A stretch of 64,000 nt of DNA from Lycorma delicatula (Eukaryota > Arthropoda > Insecta > Hemiptera > Fulgoridae): assembly GCF_047948215.1 (NCBI RefSeq), contig NC_134456.1:78544515-78608514 (forward strand). The letters are read 5' to 3'. Position 1 is the stretch's first letter; each line of letters begins with the position of its first letter. The notes beneath the pieces are model-generated. The model was given only the letters and a program-made list of their open reading frames with translations. It had not been told where the DNA came from and searched no databases. Made by a program: the position numbers and the translations under genes. This document shows, piece after piece, positions 12,857 through 25,225 of the stretch.

Positions 12857-14793
12857 GAGGTTTTTAGGGGCATCGACTACTTTGGTCATTAGCCCCGTCC
12901 CACTTCAAAAAAAAAAACAAAAAAAAAGGTTCAAAATTTCACAAAATGATCAAAATTTTGCTTTTCCTTATAATTTCTGGTCCAATTATATCACTTTCTA
13001 GGCTTTCCTTTCGGCCAACCCTTTTTACACCGCTTTTCCATTCTGCGAACGGCCTCAACTTCCGACGACAGAGTGTCTGAGGCTTCGGACATGGCATCGT
13101 CTTCTCTTTCTGACGCCAATGACGTTCGCCGGCTTACATCAGGTGATGAAAGCTTCAATGGTGCTGTGAGCATCGTTGCAATTGAGTCTAAACTTGCAAC
13201 CGATGCACTTTCGGCGGCTGATGAACTCGATTCTATGTCTAAGGCTGTGCTTGGACCGGCTGATACAGATGCTCTCGCCACAGTTGTTCTCTGAGCTTTT
13301 GGGGCCTCTGTAGGTACAGTTTTAATATCGTCTGTGTCCGGTGCTTTTTGGATAGTTACTTGCACCTCCATTTTGGTTGACGCAGATTTTTCCTGTACTC
13401 TTGTCACAGTATCCTTAGATATATGACTCGTCGTCGGGATGATCTTTAGATCTTTGTCGGATAAATCAAGATTTTTCTTCATTACGTCTATTGCTGGAGT
13501 TATAATCGAGGATTTTGCCGGTTTTTTAAACTGCGCTGGTACGGGTCTTCTGTCGGCGACGTCAGTCCGGGATTGAGCCTTCTCATGTTTACTTTGTTGT
13601 ATCTGATGAGTCGACTCGATCTTGGAATCAATGATTCTTTCTATTATTGTCGCGAGACTTGGCGCCATCGTATTAAGCAACTGCTCCACGTTGATTTTAG
13701 GTGTGGGGGGAGCAGCAGCTGCTTCTGCGTATGAAGTCGATGGTCTAGGTGTACGTAGGTTTACAATCTTCTTCGCTTCAGGGTAGCTGACTTTTTGAAG
13801 CGTTTTAACCTCCTGAATGGCTGTTTCTGATTTGTATACTGGGCAGTTCCTGGATCGACAGTTATGGTGCCCTTTACAATTAATGCAGACTGGAGGGTCT
13901 TTACATGGATCACCCTCATGTGTCTTCATTCCGCATATACAAATTTCCTGCGCTTCACACCTAGCGGCAGTGTGTCCGAAACGTTGACATCTAAAACATC
14001 TCATCGGCTGCGGAATAAATGCCCGTACATCAAGCCGATGGATGCCAGCTCGTACCTTTTCAGGAAGACTTGGCCTATTGAATGTCAAAACATGAGAGGC
14101 CGAAGGAAGAATCTCACCATTTCGTCTCATGGAAAGTCTGCGACAATGTGTCACTCCCTGACTAGACATTTCCTGCACTATTTCTTCTTCAGTACAGTTA
14201 AGAAGATCACGGCAAACAACAACTCCTCTAGATGAATTAAGTGTACTATGCGGTTGGACCGAAACCGCAAATTCACCGATCTTCTTCAACGCCAAAACTT
14301 TCTGGCTTTGCATGTCGTTGATGGTTTCGACATGCAATCCATTAAAAGTTTTACGAATATCCTTGACAGGACCACCAGCACAATTTGTAATCTCTCTAGC
14401 AATTAAGAATGGACTTACCTTTTGGAAGTTACCATTCTCTTTTGTAATGATCAAAAATCTTGGTTTGGGAACATTATTACCAAACAAAGCTTTTCTCAAA
14501 TCTTTACTGATTTTATCAGCATCTTTTCTAATCTTATCACTCTCCTTACTTTTTTTCCGCTTCGCTTGTGGCGAATCGGCGGTTTCTAAACGAGGGTGTT
14601 TACGTGCACCCTCTGCCACGTTAGTTTGTTCAGAAAAATTCATGAACAGTGGATCCCTTCTGTAGCAAGGCTAGCCGCCGGGGTACACCCCCACTCCAGG
14701 GCTACTAACCTTGGAGGTCCTATCCGGTACTCCGGTGGAACCGGCATATGTCCTGGCAGAGAGCGGATGCGCAGTCTCTGCACTGACTCCAGG
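12857..14793 (-). mobile_element. ORF1-only LINE-like element inside an ATT array
   Basis: Read on the minus strand, the unit starts next to the right-hand ATT array with a GC-rich leader of about 150 bp (14644-14793). It then carries one intact ORF (14643-12991) and a 3' region of about 135 bp that includes GACGGGGCTAATGACC and ends in about 25 A residues. ATT repeats in the same orientation lie on both sides, as expected if the element landed within one array. No reverse transcriptase or endonuclease follows ORF1, so the element is non-autonomous and would need a partner LINE. Alternatives are an internal deletion of a full jockey- or I-type element, or an array grown from the element's own tail. 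Confidence 0.75.
12991..14643 (-). CDS. LINE ORF1 / Gag-like nucleic-acid-binding protein
   Basis: An intact 550-residue ORF. The N-terminus is basic, with a possible nuclear signal KRKKSK at 28-33. Residues about 60-200 look like the globular region seen in jockey/I-type Gag proteins. Three zinc knuckles follow: CFRCQRFGHTAARC (216-229), CICGMKTHEGDPC (235-247) and CINCKGHHNCRSRNC (253-267). Next come a Pro/Ala-rich segment (299-315), a Ser/Thr-rich linker, and a basic C-terminus ending GWPKGKPRK. In this family ORF1 binds element RNA to form the particle used for target-primed reverse transcription. The start Met lies at the end of the GC-rich leader and is the first in frame. The coding region is far richer in GC than its surroundings and has no stop or frameshift, which implies a recent insertion. 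No ORF2 is adjacent. Confidence 0.9.
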   Translation of the reverse strand: MNFSEQTNVAEGARKHPRLETADSPQAKRKKSKESDKIRKDADKISKDLRKALFGNNVPKPRFLIITKENGNFQKVSPFLIAREITNCAGGPVKDIRKTFNGLHVETINDMQSQKVLALKKIGEFAVSVQPHSTLNSSRGVVVCRDLLNCTEEEIVQEMSSQGVTHCRRLSMRRNGEILPSASHVLTFNRPSLPEKVRAGIHRLDVRAFIPQPMRCFRCQRFGHTAARCEAQEICICGMKTHEGDPCKDPPVCINCKGHHNCRSRNCPVYKSETAIQEVKTLQKVSYPEAKKIVNLRTPRPSTSYAEAAAAPPTPKINVEQLLNTMAPSLATIIERIIDSKIESTHQIQQSKHEKAQSRTDVADRRPVPAQFKKPAKSSIITPAIDVMKKNLDLSDKDLKIIPTTSHISKDTVTRVQEKSASTKMEVQVTIQKAPDTDDIKTVPTEAPKAQRTTVARASVSAGPSTALDIESSSSAAESASVASLDSIATMLTAPLKLSSPDVSRRTSLASEREDDAMSEASDTLSSEVEAVRRMEKRCKKGWPKGKPRK

Positions 14794-15207
<414 letters not shown>

Positions 15208-16523
15208 TTTATGATATTACTTAACATCCATAATTTTTCGAAGTGTTTTATTGAAATTATGAAGCTAGGAAATATATACGTTAAAAAGAGTCTAAAAACT
15301 AAAAGTTTTTATACTCTTTAAACTTTAGTTTTTACGCGGTTTCATGAAAAATAAAATATTAATTTTTATGCTTCAGTGAATTCTATAAATAATATAAAAA
15401 GGACCGGCTTTTATTTGATATTAATATTAGTTTTCAGACTTAAAATAAAAATAAACATCACCAACTCATATTTTTCTCTCATTAAGCTAATTATAAGTTT
15501 TGTATGTATAATGGAAGTTTAGTCAAATTATACTATTATTTTTATCATATTTACAAAACAAAAATAAATAAATAAATATTCTTGATATCAAATCCTTACT
15601 TATGAAATTTTAGAAGGAAATATTTAATTTTAAATGATATATGGTAATTTTATTAATCTAAAAATTAAGTAAGTGTCAGAATGTCAGGAAAGAAAAATTA
15701 CGATTCATGAAAAACCATTATAAAAACAGAAGAGTTGGGAAAAATGCTAATTGGACGGATGCACAAAGAAATCCGTAGCTTTTTTCCTCAGAAGCTTTTT
15801 ATCGCCCGGCCTCCTCACTGTAAGCGGCTTACTGTCCCACGACAGATTTTCTGAGCTTGCTCACCATTTCACTCAAAAAGTTGAGAGCTACTAACATCCT
15901 CTATATGCATCCTACAATCATATAAGATTACTTAGGTTTAGTTAGAAATTTATTCATAATCAAGCAGTGAGAACCGGTCTCTTTTGTTTTAAAACAATGT
16001 ACTCATAAATTAAGGCTGTATTTCAATTCCAACTTTGCATATAATATCACAATTAAATTATTGTTGTAGGTATTAAAATATTTACCATTGTATTGCTGTA
16101 TTAAAAAAATTGTTAAAAAAGAGTTTTAGAGTGGTAATTTTTCTAATTTCTTGTACATCTGTCCTATATGTGATTAATATGAAGAACATTCAGCCAGTGA
16201 AAATTAAAATAGATTTTTCTTAATTTAATAACAATAACAATAAAAAACTAGTCCTGTCGTAATTAAAATTTTTACAATACCACTAATATTGGTTTTTATA
16301 TAAAAAAATTAAGATATATTCATGCCATAGAAATATGAATTGGATTACGAAATCCTGAAATACACGGAATAAATTTATAATTTATTCCGTGTATAAAATA
16401 TACGGAAAATAGTTGAGAAAAGCAACTTTTTTTATGAATATAAAGCGTTATTCTTTCTTTCTCTCGGGTATCTGTCCTTATATATTACTAAAAGAAAGGA
16501 ACCAACAGCTAAACGTTAAAAAA
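15208..16523. other. AT-rich DNA with a perfect hairpin
   Basis: No gene seen. At 16361-16393 a perfect 14-bp inverted repeat (TACACGGAATAAAT and its complement) surrounds a 5-nt loop. A slightly GC-richer patch lies at 15770-15850, with no motif I recognise. Confidence 0.55.
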
Positions 16524-17894
16524 TATACAGCGCGTTCAGAAAGTTGCTGTTCACTGGATTTATAGATGTGTAATGATGAAATTTTCTTAATTATTACTTT
16601 CTATTTTTATTTCATTATTAACTGAAATAGTTTATAAAATTTGTTGAAAATGACCTCCTACAAACATCAATACAATACTGCAGACGTTTCAATTTGTTTT
16701 CAAATACTTTAATGAAGTGATTTACTGGAATGTCTTGTACGTATACCATCATTACGGACGGTTTTTAGTTCGTCAGTCGTGCGTGGTGTGTTGAGATACA
16801 CTATTTGTTTCGCTGCCACCCCATAGTACGTATCTAGGAGAGTCATATCCGGCAATCGTGCAGGCCAAAAACCCCCTCGAAATGATTCGCTCACCAAAGA
16901 AATTTCTTAAAAAATTCATCGGCCTGTTTACCTGTGTGCGCTATAGCGCCATCTTATTTGAACCAACCGTAATTGATTTCCATTTCTGTTAACTGACTAA
17001 TGCAGTTTGTTAATACATTACAATAACGATCACTATTAACTGTATTTTCAACAACAAAAAAAATTGACCCAATATTTAATTCTATTTACACCGATCCAGA
17101 TTTTATTTTCGTTTCTTGTAAAAATTCCTCGTTTAAAATTCATGGGGGATGGTTTTCGCCCGCAATCGTATATTTTGTGAATCCTTAAAAAAAATAACAA
17201 CAATATTTTGTTATCCTCCAAGATGAAACCGTGCTTCATCTGGGAAAAACGTAATGTTGAGGATACCTACGGAATTTTAGTCGATAAATATTTAAACCAT
17301 TGACAATAATTTAGTCTTTTGACATGATTTGTAGGTTCTTAAACACACATTATTTCGTATAGAAAAATTTTCAGTTCTTTTCTTATAGCATTATATACGG
17401 TAGCAAGTCCGATATCTTGCATGCTGTGCTAACTTACGCGTTGATTTTGATGGACTTTTGGCCACAGCATACGACGTTTAATTTAGGTGGTCTTCCACTT
17501 CGATCAGCGTTTTCAACAGAGCCTGTTGCTTGAAATTTTTCGATAAGAGTTTGAACTGCATTGCGATGAGAAAAGGAGTATCTGAAAAATTTTCAGAAAA
17601 CTTATGCTTCACTAAATCAGTATACTTGTCAGTTTCACGAAAGTCGAGTTAAAAGATAAAAATACATTCCTTTACCGAAAGAACCATTACGTTTTTTCGC
17701 AACTATTGATTCCGATAAACGAAACAGCACGAAACGAAACGAAGCACGTTTAATCACAACTCAACTACTAACGTAGTCTGTTACTGAGCAACATCCTACG
17801 AATCCACAGGGCAACCAGCCTAACACCGTAAGAACAGAATGCATCACATAATTGTAAAGTATACTGTACAGCGAGTTTCCGAACGCGCTGTATA
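16524..17894 (-). mobile_element. Tc1/mariner-superfamily transposon, about 1.37 kb
   Basis: TA dinucleotides at 16524-16525 and 17893-17894 flank a unit whose ends are inverted repeats. The left end reads TACAGCGCGTTCAGAAAGTTG and the complement of the right end reads TACAGCGCGTTCGGAAACTCG, with 18 of 21 positions equal. The size suits a complete element of this superfamily. The single gene inside, on the minus strand, is a decayed transposase. Confidence 0.88.
16620..17720 (-). pseudogene. Transposase, Tc1/mariner-like, multiply broken
   Basis: Pieces of one transposase appear in order in shifting frames. An N-terminal DNA-binding part has EKFQATGSVENADRSGRP near 17490-17550. The first catalytic Asp is in FPDEARFHLGG near 17215-17250. 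The second is in a block reading DGAIAHT near 16930. The third is in WPARLPDMTLLDTYYG near 16820-16870, followed by NTPRTTDELK. The last two fit the DGATAHT and SPDLTPLD motifs of insect DDE transposases of this type. Stops and frameshifts separate the pieces, so no enzyme is made. N-terminal limits are approximate. Confidence 0.82.
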
Positions 17895-20878
17895 TTTTGG
17901 GTAAATATTTTTTAAATTTATGTTTTCTTTATATGACAATAATTTTTCAGTTTTGTTCCCTGAAATCTTTATAAATTCATCCTAACTGTAAAATACTAAA
18001 AAAATGTTCTACGTAAATCGGACAGAACTCACCTGTATCTTCAAAGTAGTCGTTCAAAGTAGTAGAAAATTATAATATTTTTATTGCTTTGGATGTAAAT
18101 ACAAAAAAAATCTTTAAAAACTAAAGTGAGTTTAATTTTTTATCTAATTTCTTTATTTTATAAAACCAATATTTATATGAAGTATATTTTTCTTTAGATA
18201 CGGTATTCTACTTGTAAATTCATAGAGTGAAGAAATACCATACGTTTCTAAGATTTTAATAATGCAAGCTGAATTATAAAATAGCTGTTTTTCAAGTTTC
18301 GTTAAATTAATTACATATATATTCCTGTAAAAACAGTAAAACAGAGACTAATCTAGAAAGTAGGCACAAAGTGAAATAAATAAATCCAGTGAAATAAAAG
18401 CTTATTAGCTGTTTAGTTTCGTATGGATCGCAAAGATAACTTGATACTAAAATATATCACAGCAGTTAGTAGCCCCAATTTGATGCCAACTGATTTTATC
18501 TGTTCCTGAAATCAGGGTTGTTTAAGACTAATGTAGACTGATGATGACATTCACACCAAACCTATTTGCTGGTTCAAGGTACAGGTAGCAGAGCTCTTTA
18601 AAGAGGGGTTAGTGAAGCCTGTAAATCGATCTCAAAAATCCTTGGATTTCAAAACTGGAATTATGTCGGAAGATAATGTAAGTAAAATATACCTTCATGG
18701 TACAATAAAATTGTACAGAAAATATTATATTAGTATTATTTACAATAACATAAAGTTAAACAACAATGTTCAAAATTACACAAAGTTAATTTTTATATTA
18801 TTATTAATATTTTTTGGCAAAATTATTATTAAAATATTTTGAGAAAAAACAATTAATTAATGATTGCAGTTCTAATTATTCTAAAATATAAAAATATTAT
18901 AATTTTAATATTATCAATTTTTAAGTCTTAATTAAAACAATTTTGTTGTAGAAAAGTATTATTAAATTGTTTTTGTTCGCTCTTTTCTCTTTCAAATCTC
19001 ATTCATTATTAATGACCCATTCTGAAAAAGTATTTACTTTCCTTATTACTTTTTTAATCTTTTTCATATTGTAAAATTTAATAAAAAAGACTGGTTTGTC
19101 GAGGAAATACTTAGCGTTCCTCCATAATTACATTATGATTTGTAACGTAATAATATTAACGGTTTTGTTAAAATAACTGAGAAACCAACACTCAATTTCT
19201 TTATTACAATTCGAGATTATATACTTACATTATAGTGTTGTTAAAAAAATTATACTCGCTACAAAAAAATAATTCCTTTTTCTACCAAAAAATAGAAAAG
19301 ACAATTTTTCAAGAAGCCATTATATTAAGATCAACCCTGACAATAAAAAATTAAAAGATTTTCATCTAACAGAAAAATAGTAGTACTCTGAAAAGATACA
19401 ACTCGGAAAACCCTCTATACATTTTATGCATAATTGTTCGAAATTTCTATAAGTGTTTTCAAAAAAATTGCATTTCTCAGTTATAAATTAGAAATGAACA
19501 TGATTTAATACTGTATAAACTGTAATAATAATACCTGTTGGTTGGTGGTTGGAAAATTACTTTACAGATTCAAGCTTTTTCTTTGGCGATGTATTCGGTG
19601 GTATAAACGAAATATAAACTGTAAGAAAGAAATAATTTTACTCTATCTAAATTGTTTCTCAATACTTTACTATTTTATTGCTGTGGTCTAATTAAATCAT
19701 AAAATTAATTCCTTATAACTCAGTCAAATTAAGTATATATTTACAAGATTGTATTTAAAAATATTCTCTTTTAAATTTATGCAGTGTAAATAGCTAAATT
19801 TTATGTTATAATTTCTGTTAAATACTAGGCTGCTCCTATATAAATTTCTAGTAGAAACACTTACTACTAATTTCAGCACTATCATCATCATCATGTGATT
19901 ATCGGCCGTGAGAACAGGTCCTTCGCACCATAGAAGTCTTCATTCTCTTCTATCTTCTGCCCAAATTTTGAGTTCTTGATAGCTTGTATTTTATTTTATA
20001 TCATCCACAACATTTAATAATTCTCAGAGTTTCTTCTTTATAACTTTTATTAATCCTTCATGGATTATTTTAATCAGCCCGACTCTTTTCTGAAATTTAT
20101 TAGAAAAATATCTTTCCTATTTTAAATTATCCTGATTTCAGTTTCTCATGTTACTTTCCTCGGAAAAATCTAATGGAAGCAATTGTATTTCCGAAAGATT
20201 AACATTAACGCTGCTCTAAAGGATTCCTAACATACCAAATAGATGCTTCATCTGTAGAGGATTCTTGGTCTGGTTCCTAATCTTTGATTTAAGTGGTTTT
20301 AAATAAACAACGAAGCCAGAGTTCTTAGAATCAACGGAACGCTTAATCAACAACAAAAACGTTGTGTACATTTTTGGTTGGGAATATCGATATACGACTA
20401 TGTATAAATTTCTTTGTTGAGTACTAAACAGTACTAAGAAACAATAGTAAATGTACTAAGTAGTAGTAGTAAGTAACAGTAGTTAGTTGAGTACTAAACA
20501 GTACAGTAAGAAAGGTAAACACATTTCTTAGCTTCATTCTTTTGTTATACGTTGACGCGTTTCGGAATAACTACATTGTCAAAACTTATTGTACTAGATC
20601 TTTTAAATTTCTGTTAGTTTTTATATAACGTTTAGTCAACGCCCCTCCCTTTATTTGACGTCACGCCTTATGTGGCCTTCTTTTTGTTTATTTATTATTA
20701 ACGGTTATACTTATATTTTAATTTTATTTATCTACTTCCTGTTTTCAGTAAATTGAGGTTCTTGAAAAGGACATCCGCTTGACTGTTAATCTGTTCATAA
20801 TCATAAAAGCGATCATGAATGAAAATTTCTGTCGTGAAGTGTTCACAAAAATAAATACTGGGAAAAATATGATGTAAT
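17895..20878. other. AT-rich DNA; one weak exon-like stretch
   Basis: No recognised gene. An open stretch at 18537-18677 (47 codons) ends at a strong splice-donor-like GTAAGTA (18678) and is less AT-rich than its flanks, but its upstream splice acceptor is poor. Near 19880-20030 there is a phrase (TTATCGGCCGTGAGAACAGG) that may belong to a LINE 3' region. Near 20545-20600 the minus strand has a GAAACGCGTC phrase. Confidence 0.45.
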
Positions 20879-21716
20879 AAAGTGATTTTCAACCTTTTTA
20901 GCTTCACATCTCCAAAGGTAAAAAAAAGTATAGTCATATTTCATGAACTCTCTCCCGTCAACCACAGCCCAATAAAATCTAGATAAAACTATTTAGCTGC
21001 GTTGGTTACGACGGGTATGCCCACGCATGTAAGAAGTATACAAACATGAGCAATTTACACCTTCCAACTTGATGTGTACGTGCTCTTTGTAATTTGGTCT
21101 GCTTGCAAAATATTCACTGTGAGAGCGTCATGTTCAAATATAAAAAATTCAGTTGGTAGAAGATAAAATGATTTCTCCAAGAGATGGGAACTGAATACAT
21201 TTATTGAAAACGTTGTTACCGCTGCTGAGTGACTAGTTGAGATTTACGATCAGCTCACGAAATGTCTACCGATAAAATGTTATAACTACCATTCACATTT
21301 GAAGATACATTTTGGTTTACTCGTCGAAATGTAGAGGAAACTTGTCACAGAAGCATTGAAAATATTAATCCCTTTCACCACGTCTTACCTTTCTGAACAG
21401 GGTTTTTCGTCTATGTTGTGTTAAAAACTAAATATAGGAATCGTCTTTTATCACTTTGAAAACCAGTTGATTTTGTGTTTCTAACATAGATCCATTTACG
21501 GAGAAACTTTTAAATGAAAAATAAATGCAACCGCTCATTAATTTATTTCCTTTACATGTGTACTTGTAAATTTACTAAATTTTTTATGATAAAAGATTTA
21601 TTTTCTTATGATTTTATTACGTTTACATGTAAATTATTTATAGGCTAATTTCGCGACCTCTATTTCACATCACCGCGACCGCGGTGGCGGTCGATCCTCA
21701 GGTTGAGAAACGGTGT
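20879..21716 (+). mobile_element. hAT-type transposon remnant
   Basis: The left end carries GTGATTTTCAACCTTTTTAG and the complement of the right end carries CCGTTTCTCAACCTGAGGAT. Both resemble hAT terminal repeats of the form CAGTGGTTCTCAACCTTT. Just inside the right end is a CpG-rich stretch (CCGCGACCGCGGTGGCGG), common near such ends. A fragment of transposase lies between. No convincing 8-bp target duplication is left. At about 840 bp most of the transposase gene has been deleted. Confidence 0.72.
21300..21490 (+). pseudogene. hAT transposase C-terminal (dimerisation) fragment
   Basis: From 21365 the frame reads LIPFTTSYLSEQGFSSMLC and, after a frameshift, KTKYRNRLLSL. This is the conserved C-terminal hAT dimerisation motif (FxTTYLCEQGFS...IKTKYRNRL) of ZBED-like transposases. 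Upstream catalytic parts are missing or unreadable. It cannot be functional. Confidence 0.8.
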
Positions 21717-24059
21717 ATTAGAGGATTAAAAAACTGGAAAAGGAATATTTTTTAGATGTTTAAGTATTAAGATTTTATTTAATAATTTTAAGTCTTTTTT
21801 ATACAAAAACTTTTACACAGACACTTTTTTCTCGGTTATTATTAAAAACGTAAAGCTTATACATGTGCCCTTAAAAGTTATTTTATTAACGGAAATATTC
21901 TTTTACGATTGTTTATGAATAATAAAGTACGATTTTTTTTTTAATACATTTTACGGTAATGCTTAAAACTTTATTTTAAGGAAGTATACTAATAATGTGA
22001 TTTCATATTCAGAGTACGTTATTTTAATAATTTATAACATATTCAGTGTTCCCCAAACTTAATGTTTGTGTTGTTTGAACGATCAGTTCAGTTTGTTGGT
22101 TCCATTATAATCTATGCATAGAACTCTGTAAAACGCACAGTACCCTTTTTATCTAAGCAGGATGGGACTTTATCGATTAGCATAGCGGAATGTGCATTAA
22201 AGAACTTCATATTTTATGCATGTGAAGTAGATATAAAATCACGTTCCCTATATGTGGAACAAAATGTTGTGCGTCTTATTACATATATATCAGCTCTTCG
22301 TTTAAAAAAAAAATATTCTATTACTAATTCTCCTACATGTGTATGATGGGAGAAAAAATATCTAATTTGTTTTGTTTTTAATTTACATAGACTGCACGTT
22401 TACTTTTTACAAACAATTTATAAATTAATGTTATTTCTAACACCTAATAATTTTTTCGTAAAATATCACGAGAGTATATTAAATCTTTTTTTAAAATATT
22501 TTATATTTTCCAGTGCCATTTTATTTATTTATGAATGTAAATCAACCAGACAAAACAAACAATATTTTGTTCACAATAATCTTACTAAATGAAATAGCTT
22601 ACATTTTTTTTCTTAGAAAATTTCCATTTTTCTATTATTCAAAAATACCAGCGCTAGGTTCTAAAATCGGAAAATCTATTTTTAAATTTAATGATTTCAA
22701 AAAAATTAGAAATTCATCAATTTTATAGTGTTATTAAGAGAATTTTAACAATAAAAATAATTTTAAAAGGCTACCTACAATAAATATTTCATAAATACAT
22801 TTATCTGAAAATAACAAATCGAACTCCACACTACACTAAAAGTGATAATTATATATGTACAGCAATTGATAATTCCCAATGAAAGAGCCAAGTATTTAAT
22901 AAATAGTAACTATTGTGTGTTTTACAGTTTTCAATAATAAGCTAATTGTATTCTTTTAAAATCAGTTTAATGTTACTGATAATATAACATACATCTATTA
23001 TTAATATAATTAACTGGAAAATGTTTAAAAGTTTTATGTGTATTTATTATATTATCGTTATAAATAAATGTATATGAATAGTTACAAGACTATCCCAATA
23101 GACTGCTACTATATATACAGAGCGCTTCATGAAGTTCTCCCGGGACTTTCATAACCTATTCTACTAGTGAAAACAATGGAAAAGTACGTATAAACATATG
23201 GTCATAAATGTTTTAATTACCCGTTACAGCTATTAAAAAATTTCACTTGGTTTTCAACTATCCCGATGAAATGAGGTCTTATTGAAATTTTTAGGACGTT
23301 AATTACGAGACAGAATTAGTAATTTCTTATGGTTTTTGACCTGAAAAAATTGAATAAAATAGTTCAAAATTAGTACCTGCAGTACTTTTTGAAAAATCTG
23401 GGGGAAAACCAATAAATTGGGGTAAAAATATATGAAACTTTATACTCGTATATAATTTAATTTTGAACAAAATAGTGTAGATAATTTGAATAATATAATG
23501 AAAAGTTTGAAAAATTTGAGTTTTATTTAGAAACAGTACTCCCTTATATTTATCAAAAATGCACTTGTTTGGTATAAACAAAAACCAGATTCTTTTTTGA
23601 TGATGTGAAAAATTTTGTAAAAGAGAAATTTACAATTAAAAAATGCTCTTAAAAATTAAAAAAATAAAACCTTAAAATAACGCAGCAATTGTAAAATAAT
23701 AATAATAATTTTTTAATAGTTTAAAAATCTATATACAATTTGTTACATTTGTATTTTACCTGAGAAAATTGGATCACCCCCGCAGTCACATGGTAAAGAG
23801 TTCCCAACGAAACTCGTCAAAAATTTCACACACTAGTATTATAAAGAAATTTTGTGGCAAGCAGCACATACACTAAGTAATTATGAACAGTAAACACCTA
23901 ACAGTAGAATAAGAGAAAGAAAAATAAAAGATATCATAAATACCAACAAAAACGATGAAACAATGAGAAAAAAAAGGAAAGAATATGCTATAAACTTGAA
24001 AATAAAAATCGAAGATAATGCACAGCATTCACAGCTGAAGTTACACTTAAGACACTAAC
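21717..24059. other. AT-rich non-coding DNA
   Basis: No gene recognised. Frames of 71 and 84 codons at 22513-22728 and 23327-23581 are low-complexity Phe/Ile/Lys-rich and look accidental. At 23114-23143, TACAGAGCGCTTCATGAAG followed by CTCCCGGG resembles one end of a Tc1-like element, but no partner end was found. Confidence 0.55.
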
Positions 24060-25225
24060 GTCCAGTGTGTGTGTAACCGTTTTAATCTCCTGATGTCATC
24101 CCCGTTTTCTAGAAGGTTCACGTCCAACTGCTTCACTTGGTTTTTGAGCAGCAGTTTGTACTTTGAAGTGAAACGTTGTATTTCCTCTCGGACGTACTGT
24201 AAAACTAAATATTAGTGTCTTTCAATGTTTTCGGCAAACTAAGGTGCCTTTGTAATACACCTCGCTTGTTTATTTTGAAATCGCTGGAAGATGTCAACAT
24301 TAGATTTGCTCGCAGTGCGCCAAAGTTGTATCTCATAAGCTCAGATCGGTGTTACAATTGTTGAGTATACCAGCAGCTTATTAGATGAAGATAATTGAGA
24401 ACGTCTGCTCAGTAGCCAGAAAGTTTCCTTGATATTTATCTCAGGTTGACTTCTGTTCTCTCTTATATGAACTAACGACGTTAGTTGACTGTCGAGGAAT
24501 AGACCTAGGTAATTCACACTCTCGGTTTGCGGAATTATAACGTCATCAGGTAGACCCATAATTACCTCTACTCATCGTGAATGTCACCCGTATTATAAAC
24601 GGTACTCAACCACCTGTTGATTAAATCTAACTCAAATTGTAGGTTATCCGACGCTATATTTTTTCTTACATCAATAGCGAGAACAGCTGTTCTGTCCGCG
24701 AAGGAAGCAACAATAACCCCGTCTGTAATCGGATGATCTGCAGAAAATATGGAGTAAATCCGGGTCCAGCACAGACCCCTGAGAACTCCCAACTTGATAT
24801 CGGAGAATGTTGAAAATTCCTGTTTATATTTTACCTGATAAAAATGACCTTCTAGGTAGAGGAAGGCTTATCTTCAATGTGTACAAAAGGCCAGGGTGCC
24901 AGACCTTGTCAAAGGCCAGTTGGATGTCTAAGAAGGCTGCCGAACAGTATTTTTTTTCTCCTGAAAGCTTCTGATGATCACGTTTACGATCCTGGGTGAT
25001 TGCTCGAGCAAACACCTCTATAGTGGAATGTCCTCAAATGAAACTGAACTGATGGTCAGGAATCTCATTCTATGCTCCAAAACAGATCACATACTTCGAA
25101 GGAATTTTTCGAACACCTTTGATGGAATAATAGCAGGCTTATTGGCCTGTATGAAGCCACATAGTGTACCGGTTTGCCTGGTTTCAGAACCAATTACTCT
25201 TTGCGAAGCTTTCCACTACATTGGG
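24060..25225 (-). pseudogene. Jockey-type LINE reverse transcriptase, decayed and 5'-truncated
   Basis: Read on the minus strand from about 25190 down, the recognisable blocks come in the right order but in several frames. They are KPGKPVHYVASYRPISLL (fingers), AAFLDIQLAFDKVWHPGLLY (first catalytic Asp, near 24900), SFADRTAVLAIDV (near 24690), VNYLGLFLDSQLT (near 24490), LLSRRSQLSSSNKLLVYSTI and LWRTASKSNVDIFQRFQNK. The C-terminus, RRLKRLHTHW, ends near 24065. The catalytic FADD motif reads FADR, so the second Asp is lost. The endonuclease domain and ORF1 are absent. No poly(A) tail or target duplication was made out. Confidence 0.87.

Noticed and set aside
13073..14665. Plus-strand ORFs of 73, 123 and 117 codons
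   Set aside because: They lie antisense to the intact ORF1 and have no motifs of their own.
23112..23160. End of a Tc1-like transposon
   Set aside because: It resembles a terminal repeat next to TA-rich DNA, but no inverted partner or transposase was found within a reasonable distance.
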